Source: Ceratobasidium sp. AG-K
Lineage: Eukaryota; Basidiomycota; Agaricomycetes; Cantharellales; Ceratobasidiaceae
Assembly: GCA_037039685.1 (NCBI GenBank)
Contig: JAWNGF010000007.1
Span: 1,178,001 to 1,242,000, forward strand
DNA length: 64,000 nucleotides
Direction of reading: 5' to 3'
In this document: positions 56,401 through 64,000 of the stretch, in pieces
Numbering within the stretch: position 1 is the first letter of the stretch
Layout: each line of letters starts with the position of its first letter
Program-made: the position numbers and the translations under genes
The notes under the pieces: model-generated
What the model was told of the DNA's origin: nothing
The model's input: the letters and a program-made list of their open reading frames with translations, nothing else
Databases searched by the model: none

Positions 56401-58815
56401 GGCGAAGCCCCTGACATGGCGGATGTATGGGCAACCAATTGATTGCGCATATAGTGAGAGGACTATCAGCTCGGTCAACGTCGGAGTGTCCTTTAGGCCG
56501 TCAAGGATATTTGACTTGATGTTAGTGTATGCAGGGTTGTGCTTAGCACTGTACAACTTTTCCATCAGTGATATGTAGGAATCCAGGTGCAGTAGAAGCT
56601 CTGTTGAAGCATTGCAATATGAGCCATATCTTGTATTGCTGGTGTCTGGAAATCGATTTGAATAGCCAAAAACTTGCTGTAAGTTGCGCATATAGTCAGC
56701 ATGTTAGTCACACATATGGCAGCAGGACACTTACCTCAAAATGATCATCTACTGTCTTCTGGTACCCTTTCTTTTTGTCTTTGTTATTGAATAAAGCACC
56801 TGCTAAACTCGCGAGCTTTATAGCCCCACGTTTTGATTTATCATCTGTAAGCTTTGATGATTTTCCTTTCTTGAACTGGTTCCTCAAAGCAATTGGTGGA
56901 GTTAAATCAAGTCGATTCCAAGGGGCAGCCATTTGAGCAACTCCCCCCTTCACTGCATTCATTTCCTTGTGCATACAGCAGCCTGCCCAGGCAAGAAAAT
57001 CAATTTCGAACTGTTCATCAGGGCTAAGCCCCTGGAACTCTGATTCTCCTATCTGTGTAGCCAGCGAAAAGCAAGCATCATGCATATATGCGGCTTGTTG
57101 CTTGGTGGGGAGCAATCTCCAATCGCTAATTGCATTTGTAGCTTGATCCAGGTGGTTGGAGAGCGCATTCAGCTGTGTCTCAACGGACATGCTTGCTAAC
57201 TTTGATACAGCTCGGACTTTATTGAGATATTACCGAGAACGTCTCGCACTCAATGAGCTTCTTAGCTAGGCCACGCAGTGGAAGTAGGACTACAGAGATG
57301 ATGTATTGTGCGAATACGCAGTCGCTTTATATACACACATGAGTAGAACATGAGAGAACGATAAGAAAACAATTAGTAACACGCATACGTGTACTATCAG
57401 TCAGCACAGAAATAATCAGTCAGCATATAGTGAGTCAATTCGCCACATTCGGTAGTAGGCGACGTGTACATTCGATTCGCATATTCCATTCGATTCACAA
57501 TAGACTTCCCGATCACAGCTCCGCTTCCACTGTTGCATGAGTCGGTGTAACAGCTTCTGGTCCGATGCATGATCAGTAAGCATCCCACGCAATTTGGGGG
57601 CTACCATCTTGCTGTTTGTGCGTAGACCTTGTCCGAGAGGGCTTTTGCTAAACACATTACAGCACTGATCCAGGGCTCGAATCCATCCATGGAATTGCTG
57701 TTGGGCAGTATGACTCGCTGCTTTATGTACACCAAGTGTTTGGGTCACTGGGACATCACCATCATTGGCAGTAACACACTGTATAAAAATGGATTTTGCT
57801 TCGTGCTGCTGGTTTTTGATGGTGGTTCCATCGCTACAGATGCTAATATCTACCAACATTCCTGGTAAGCATACCAATATACAAGTACTGAACAAAACGG
57901 CTTACAATTTGCTTGGTTCAGTTCATGTCCGATTTGCATTTGAGCTTGAATCAGTCCCTCAAGCATCAATCGGGAAATACTCCGAGCACTAACCGACCCT
58001 GTTACGTCGATTCCAAATGCTTCAGCTACGATTTGGACAACATCAGATGTATGTTCAACAGAAACCCCTTTACAAGTGAGTCTCCTTAACATATTACGAA
58101 TCTCGGGACGGATGGCTCCATCGGGATTCTTCATGTAGCGTCGCACGGCGTTGTTGGACTCCCCCGAGATGCTAGCGGCTCGCTCCTTGGACGCAACTGT
58201 TCGTTTTATCTTCTTTCTCAGCGCGTCTCGTGAACGAGAAACCACCATTTGATGGGCCACCAGGCTCGAATTCCTATTTTTCTGTTCGTGAAGCTGTCGC
58301 GAGGCGGAGCTTAGGCCGTAGGAGTATTGGTTAGCCTGCAGCTCGAGCTCGTACACTCGTTCCTGCAGCGCTAGGATGTCCTGGAGATCGGAAACCCCTT
58401 TTGCTTGAGCGATGTCGAGCACATTCTGGGTTTCACCCTGGGTCATGTATGCGTCATGTAATTTCCTCCTTGTTGCATCCGCCAAGTGCTCTAATTCTAG
58501 AATCTAGGATGGGTGACTCTAGTTAGGATTTGGTGTATGATTTCGATTAATTGAGCAACTTACCTTAGTGCGTGCTCGCTTCTCTCGATCTGCAAGGTTC
58601 TTGTATCTCTGCCTTAGCTTTTCATATCGTTTGTTCGAGCTCCTTGCCAATACATGTGAGGTGTCTACGTGTGACGCCGCTCTCACTTCGGGGTTGCGCC
58701 GTTCCGCAATGGCGACGCTCAGTGTCGAGGTTGCATCTCGCTGTGTTAACAAGCGGGTTTGCGCCCGCTGAAGCGGCGAGCGGCCTTTCCTTGGACGCCC
58801 AACGTATCTCGCCAT
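47475..58815 (-). CDS. Gene X: unrecognised protein, split by two LTR insertions
   Basis: Exons on minus: 58815-58564, 58503-57906, then 57849-56735 (interrupted by solo LTR 57220-57502 and its duplication), 56676-56176, and 48095-47475 beyond gypsy-D. Introns are 56-60 bp and phases agree. Apart from the insertions the frame is open throughout. The N-terminus is basic (MARYVGRPRKGRS, AT-hook-like), then a coiled-coil-like part. Next come ISICSDGTTIKNQQH, RGMLTDHASDQKLL, FLAWAGCCMHKEMNAVKGG, SNTRYGSY and a long helical end with the stop at 47475. I know similar uncharacterised multicopy proteins in Agaricomycetes but no function. The order SDGTT, TDHASD, C-x-H-x-x-N, TRY resembles hAT-type RNase H cores (D, D-N-A-S, C-x-H-x-x-N, T-R-W). 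A domesticated or divergent transposase is a hypothesis. Confidence 0.7.
48096..48530 (-). repeat. 3' LTR of gypsy-D (435 bp)
   Basis: TGTTAGGTTTC...GTGACCCTTACA, preceded in the element by the purine run GGGGAGGGCGAA. Confidence 0.92.
48526..53692 (-). pseudogene. Pol of gypsy-D with long C-terminal extension
   Basis: Protease (ALLDSGSLGNFVS) starts near 53360. RT has LIDGKDAYKQIRV and the active site FLDD (intact). RNase H has LVTDASCTGASGVVSQR and YTDHRALE, where a one-base loss near 51714 shifts the frame. Integrase follows (RVWWRSMIWDIKDYCSAC, VDFVGPLP, VSDQDMLFTSKFW, YHPETNGLTERANK). A GPY/chromodomain-like segment (FEVKWKSGDVSWEPYSVVKN) follows, then about 340 residues of unassigned, partly acidic and partly basic sequence. 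That extension runs to the LTR: its stop TAA 48526-48528 is made by the first LTR bases. TGA codons at 52845, 51556 and 50059 interrupt the frame. Confidence 0.88.
53686..55618 (-). pseudogene. Gag of gypsy-D
   Basis: Probably starts at ATG 55618 (MAS), with TGA at the fourth codon. A charged region (KEQLEIDFEMLKAVMDDKKR), a Ser run, and a gag core (EGKPNYDLYEQFVYKI, LKGKAGEFYMSHVAPE, FPPDVKARRRKQF) follow. One CCHC knuckle (CFNCSKVGHTVKDC, 53686-53727) marks the C-terminus. In-frame TGA at 55607, 54426, 54330 and 54096 each fit a CGA ancestor; the part before 55100 also changes frame. Confidence 0.8.
55740..56175 (-). repeat. 5' LTR of gypsy-D (436 bp)
   Basis: TGTTAGGTTTC...GTGACCCTTACA. 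Compared with the 3' LTR it has lost several CG pairs (for example CAAATTG for CAAATCG, CTATGG for CTACGG). Confidence 0.92.
57220..57502 (-). repeat. Solo LTR (283 bp) of another family
   Basis: Begins TATTG and ends CAATA, with a perfect target duplication GACTT (57215-57219, 57503-57507). On the minus strand it has GTATATAAAG as promoter. Removing it restores the reading frame of gene X. Size and the TATTG/CAATA ends suggest a copia-like origin, but no internal part is present. Confidence 0.82.
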
Positions 58816-59420
58816 CAATCTGAGGTGGTGGACGTGAAAGAGAGATGGCGGCAGGCAACGAGTACTTATATTAGTCAGCTGAGTCATTGTCGAATGGCCT
58901 CGAATCCGCGTGCAACTTCCAAACACGATACCCGTCGCAACAACATAGATTGCGCAAAACGAACATCGTATTTCGATAATAGGAGAGTGAATGAGGGGTT
59001 TGTTGAGAACTCCATAATATTTACACCCGTTTGAAGTATATTTCCCACTCAGAACACGCCAACGGGGCGGGCAACAAGGAAATTTCCCTACAAGAAGTTA
59101 CACTAATACATTTAAGTACATTTTTGAGATATAATTTGGGTCTATACAAGGTGTATAAAGCGCATACGCGCAAGGTGTATGAACCATCAGTTCGACGATC
59201 CTTACCGGCAGGAACCTGTGAAGTCGCAACGGCCATCAAAATGCTTACGTGTACTATGGGATTGCCGGTCCCCATGATCCACGTAAATTTGGCGGTATGT
59301 CACGTGCCAACAGGGAAGGGTGTCCGGGTTATCCTACCCAGATCCAAGTTCGCATTGGTTGTGTCCGGGGTTGCGCTCCAAGGAAGTTTACTATACCAGC
59401 AGTCACACAAATCCTCCAAC
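58816..59420. other. Region between gene X and the right NLR (divergent promoters)
   Basis: No gene recognised. The part from about 59290 matches the left NLR 5' flank. The two genes are transcribed away from each other, so promoters of both must lie here. Confidence 0.5.
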
Positions 59421-62400
59421 ATGACAAAGCCCAAGCCCAAGAAGGGGTTTCGTGCTCGTGTACTGGACAAGGCGCGGGGAACACCCCGATCGACTTCATC
59501 TTCCGCTAAACCAAACTCTCCGGCAGCTTCATCTTCTGATATCCCATTTCCAGGGCCATCAACCGCAACGGGTAGCATCGCAGAACCTAATCTACCAGCA
59601 TCCTCACCGTCTGGAACCCCGCCCCCGCTTGCCCGCTTGTCAGTACTATCACAGCAAACACCGGGTTTACCTGTAGCCTCCAATACAGTCCCTTCAATCA
59701 ATGTGGGACCTGGATCAAGACTGAAGAGCGAGACCGCCTGGGATGGACTCTACACCACATTTCGTGGATTGCATAAAAGCACTGGGCTGTTCCCGCCACT
59801 TCAGTCGGCGATTGGCGGAGTGATGTCCTGTCTGACAGCTGTTGTGGTAAGTATGCTCATGTAGTGAGCTAAAGGATGTGAAGAAGCTGACCGAGTTTTA
59901 TGAATAGGATTCGTCCGTGAACAAAAGTGAATACGAGACATTGGCGTTGGAGCTGGGAGAGAGAAGTAAATCGTTAAGCCACTACCTAGTGGGATCAGAG
60001 TCCAGGCGGATGTCAGAGTCAATAGCGAGAACCGCTCGGTAAGCTTCCAATGTTCACCGAGCACGCGCACCTGAAGCGCACATAGACTGATTGAGCAGCA
60101 AGTCAATCTCATCACCAGCGAACAGAACCGTGGCAGGGCAATGCGCATGTTACAGGCAGAACAGGACAAAGAAACGATCATCGAGTGCTATCGGAAGATC
60201 GGGGCACTCCTCAAGCAGTTACAGGTGATTGTGACAATAGAACAATATTAAGTGTTATTTTCTGACGGCCATGTAGCTCGACGCCAGTCTCAGCATGTGG
60301 AGCATCGTGAATAGGCAGATGGTGGTAGGGCAAATGTATCGAATGCGGGACTATGATTCTCACACTGTGCAGGACACTCGACTTGAAGGTCTCAAAGCAG
60401 CCATGCTCGCTGCACACGGCTCCAGCTTGTCCATGGAGATCAACCGCCGGACCTGCACCGAAAACACTCGCACAAACGTTCTGTCTGGTCTCGATGGCTG
60501 GTCGACTGACCCCGACTCTCCAAATGTCTACTGGATGAACGGTCTCGCCGGTACCGGAAAGACGACAATCGCATGCACGTTCGCCGAGACACTCAAGGAG
60601 CGCAATCAGCTAGCGGCGAGCTTCTTCTGCACTCGCAGCTCAGCGGAATGTCAAGACGTGACCCGAATCATACCTACCATCGCCTACCAGCTTGCCCGCT
60701 ATTCCATCCCGTTCCAGTCAGCCCTCTGTCAGATGCTGGAGGACAATCCAGACCTCGGTACACGCATGATCTCCACTCAGTTCGAGAGTCTACTGAGGAA
60801 GCCACTGATAAAAGTCAAGGAAGCGATACCAAAAGGGCTGGTGGTAGTGATCGATGCTCTAGACGAGTGCACAGCGAGCAGAGGGGTAGAGACGGTGCTT
60901 GACATGCTGCTTCGGAGCGCCGGTGATCTGCCACTCAAGTTCTTTGTAACGAGCCGACCGGCGCCAAACATACGGGATAGAATCGAAACCCGACCCGACG
61001 GATCGCGCATTGGGGTACTACACGACATCGAACGATCGTTGGTGCAAGCAGACATCGAGCGATACATACAGAAAGAGTTACCATCACTCTCAAGGTCCGA
61101 AATCGCGCAGCTGGCTGATCGGTCTGGCAGCCTGTTCATCTATGCAGCGACAGCGGTCAGATACATCAAAGCCGGAGAGGCAACCAGAGACTTCGACGAG
61201 CATGTGGCAGCGATGCTGTCGGGTGGCTCGACCGGTGATATGAACGGGGAGCACGTCGAGATCGATAGGCTGTACATGACCATTTTGCGGACGGCGGACG
61301 AGAAAATGAGAGAGGGAGACACAAAGGAACGAATGAGGCACGTGCTCTGGACGGTTGTATGCGCTCGGGAGCCAATCACTATCGAGACTTTGGCGCTACT
61401 GGCGAAGGTCGAGCTGAACAAGACAAAGGCTATGCTACTACACCTGCATGCTGTGTTGTACAAGCCCGAAGGAGGCGAAGTTATATCAACCATACATGCA
61501 TCGTTTACGGACTTTATGCTCGATTCATCTCGGTCGACCGCATTCTTCTGCGACTCGAGGCAGCACAGCTGGCTACTTACCCAACAGTGCTTTGGATTGA
61601 TGACGGAACAGCTGTGTTTCAACATTTGTGGACTGGAGTCGTCATATCAGGCCGACGAGCAAGTACCTCAGCTGGAGGAGCGTGTGAACAAAGCAATCTC
61701 GCCAACGCTCGGTTACGTGTGCCTGTACTGGGGAGATCACCTGAACCAGTCATGTGACTCGAATGGGCTGTACGAGTTACTTGATGAATTCCTATCTAAG
61801 CAGTTGCTTTTCTGGATGGAAACAGTCAATCTGAAACGACAGATGGGTGTAGGCGTGCGGGCGATGCTGGGGGCGAAACTGTGGCTAACGGTGAGCTAGG
61901 GTGTTCGGATGAACCCACTAGATACTCAGTAGATTTATATTCGTACAGATCAATCACCCATCGTCCAATCTCCTGAGGCTGGCTGAAGATGCTCGTAACT
62001 TTGTCGCTTCTTTTGCAGCAAATGCCATTTGCCAAAGCACACCTCACATCTACGTATCAGCTCTCTCTCTTACGCATCATTCGAGCGCAGTTTACAAGCA
62101 CTACTGGGAGCGAACTCGCGGGCTGATAGAACCGAGAGGCATAGGCATTGACCGAAGGTACGAGACAGCTATAGCAAGCTGGAGGGTTGCCTTTTTTGTC
62201 AACTCGGTTGCCTACTCTCGCGACGGCGCCTACATTGCCATTGGAGGCAGGAATGGCACCCTCACTATCAGAGACGCCTATGATGGCACACCAATCGGCG
62301 GGCCATTTTTGGGCCACACTGGTACCATACACTCGGTCGCATTCTCATTTGACGGCACCCGCATTGTCTCTAGCTCCGAGGACTGTACGGTCCGTGTCTG

Positions 62401-64000
62401 GAATGTGCAAGATGGCACTCCTGTTGGTGGACCGTTCCAGGGGCACCTCAAAACCGTCACTTCGGTAGCTTTCTCACCTGACGATGCATATATTGTCTCT
62501 GGGTCAAGCGACGGGACTGCACGAGTCTGGGACGTGCAGAACTGCAGCCTCATCGGCACTCCGTTTCAGAGTCATAATAATCCTATCACTTCGTTAGCAA
62601 TCTCGCCAGACGGTAATCGTGTCGTTTCCGGCAGCGCTGATTGTAATGTTTATATCTGGCGTGTGAGAGATGGAACCTTTGTTAGTACAGTTCTTGAGGG
62701 TCATACCCAACCAGTGTCGTCCGTTGCATTCTCTCCTGACGGCTCGCGTGTCGTCTCCGGCTCCCAGGACCGCACTATCCGTGTCTGGGATGTTCAGAGC
62801 AGTCGGCTAATTCGTGCTCCTTTCCGAGGCGATAACAGCTGGGTCACCTCAGTCACATTTTCTCCGGACGGTACAACTGTCGCCTCCGGCTCTCAGGACG
62901 GGGCTGTCAGGGTCTGGAAGGTGCAAAGCGGAGAGCTCGTTGGGGCACCATTTGATGGGCACAGCAGGCGAGTCACGTCTATAGCCTACTCGCCAGACGG
63001 CACACGCGTCGTATCTGCCGCTTTTGACCGTACCGTCCGCATCTGGAAAGTGCAGGACTCAAATCTTGTCGATAATACTTCACAGGGCCACAGGCATATC
63101 GTCCTTTCGGTTGCGTTCTCGCCTGATGGTCGTCTCATTGCCTCCGGCTCTTCGGACAGCAACCTTCGGGTGTGGAGCGCCCAAGATGGCTCCCTTGTTG
63201 GCGCTCCATTCACAGGTCATACCCGCAAGATCGGCTCAGTAGTGTTCTCTCCCAATGGCGCTCGCATCATTTCTGGCTCTTCCGATCGCACCGTCCGGGT
63301 GTGGCACGCAGCGGACGGGTCTCTTGCTCTCTCTCCACTTGAAGGCCATAGTGATGTGGTGCCGACAGTAGCAGTCTCGCCCGATGGCACTCAAGTCGCG
63401 TCTGCCTCCGGCTCCGAAGATTGTACAATACGCGTCTGGGACGTAGATCAAGACACACCTGTCTGCACCGCCTTCAGCGGTCATACTGGGGTGGTCAATT
63501 CAGTTGCATTTTCGCCTGATGGTACGCTTCTCGCCTCTGGCTCCAACGACAAAACTATTCGAATCTGGAATATGCAGGCTGGCTCTTCGGCCTGTGATCC
63601 GTTAACCGGACACACTGGTGGTGTTGAGTCAGTGACGTTCTCACCCGATGGCACTCGTATCGTGTCCGGTTCTGACGATTTCACAATCCGCGTCTGGGAC
63701 GTGAAGGACGGCTCTCTTATCGGCGCTCCACTTGAGGGACATACTAACTGGGTCACCGCAGTCCGAGTCTCACCCGATGGTACGCGCATCGCCTCCAGCT
63801 CGTGGGACCACACTATACGCTTGTGGAACATGCAAGATGGGAATTGTAGCGATATCCTCCATGGTCATGCCGACTTGGTCACATCAGCAGTGTTCTCACC
63901 TGATGGCTTGCGTCTTGTGTCTGGGTCTCGCGACTCCAGCATTCGAGCTTGGGATGTTAGTGGTCGCCGACCCTCAATAGGTAAGCATCCTCCTTACTTG
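59421..64000 (+). CDS. NACHT-WD40 NLR-like protein, right copy (3' end outside window)
   Basis: Exons: 59421-59846, 59908-60038, 60086-60224, 60277-61890 and 61949 to the window edge, with a possible phase-1 donor at 63981. At least 1450 residues. Order: a basic Ser/Pro-rich N-terminus (exon 1); a helical linker (EQQVNLITSEQNRG); NACHT ATPase with Walker A GLAGTGKT (about residues 321-328) and Walker B VVVIDALDEC; a helical region ending in WLT; then 14 WD40 repeats (SVAFSPDG..IVSGS.D.TIRVWDVQDG, each with a GH turn). The repeats are unusually alike, as in fungal HET-E/HET-D proteins, where they bind the non-self signal. No effector domain (HET, HeLo) is seen in exon 1. No stop or frameshift. 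Role in allorecognition or defence is inferred from family. Confidence 0.92.

Noticed and set aside
1..64000. CRISPR arrays, bacterial operons, rRNA or tRNA genes
   Set aside because: The sequence is clearly fungal with spliceosomal introns. I saw no spaced repeat arrays or rRNA segments, and no tRNA cloverleaf, although a tRNA scan was not possible by eye.

Overview
The window is repeat-rich DNA from a filamentous basidiomycete, most likely an Agaricomycete. The evidence is short introns of about 50-60 bp with GTAAGT/GTGAGC donors, NACHT-WD40 receptor genes, a Plavaka-type DNA transposon, a multi-intron hAT, Tc1/mariner, and chromodomain Ty3/gypsy elements of the Tf1/sushi kind. A Rhizoctonia/Ceratobasidium-like fungus would fit, but this is an impression and not proven here.

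Layout. Two closely related NACHT-WD40 (NLR-like) genes sit at the two edges and point outward (1-3429 on minus, 59421-64000 on plus). They form a large inverted duplication whose central part is almost identical. The roughly 56 kb between them is nearly all mobile DNA. From left to right: a foldback repeat (4075-4432); a Mutator-like element with 303-bp TIRs and a 9-bp target duplication (4613-6935); a decayed Plavaka transposase gene (7439-18147) split by a complete gypsy-A element (8100-15292), a 680-bp TIR element and a solo LTR; the 3' end of gypsy-C (19439-20800); a 6.3-kb hAT (20801-27143); the 5' part of a second gypsy-A (27144-29310); a truncated gypsy-B1 (29311-33327) carrying an LTR nested inside another LTR; a Tc1/mariner (33328-34943); gypsy-B2 (35034-42174); solo LTRs; a DUF6589-like pseudogene (44709-46806); and an unrecognised protein gene ('gene X', 47475-58815) broken by gypsy-D (48096-56175) and a solo LTR.

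How the parts work. Gypsy-A and gypsy-B carry gag, pol with chromodomain, and a third tryptophan-rich ORF after pol that ends exactly at the polypurine tract. The base string next to their 5' LTR is complementary to the predicted 5' end of their own transcript, which indicates Tf1-like self-priming. Gypsy-A also has a GGGAAAA slippery site at the gag-pol frame change.

Nearly all nonsense codons in the mobile elements are TGA in positions where CGA is the likely ancestor. Two sites read TGA in one copy and CAA in the other, and both gypsy families have the RT motif YxDD changed to YxDN at a CpG. Together this indicates strand-symmetric CpG deamination (methylation decay or a RIP-like process) that hits the mobile DNA and spares both NLR genes and gene X.
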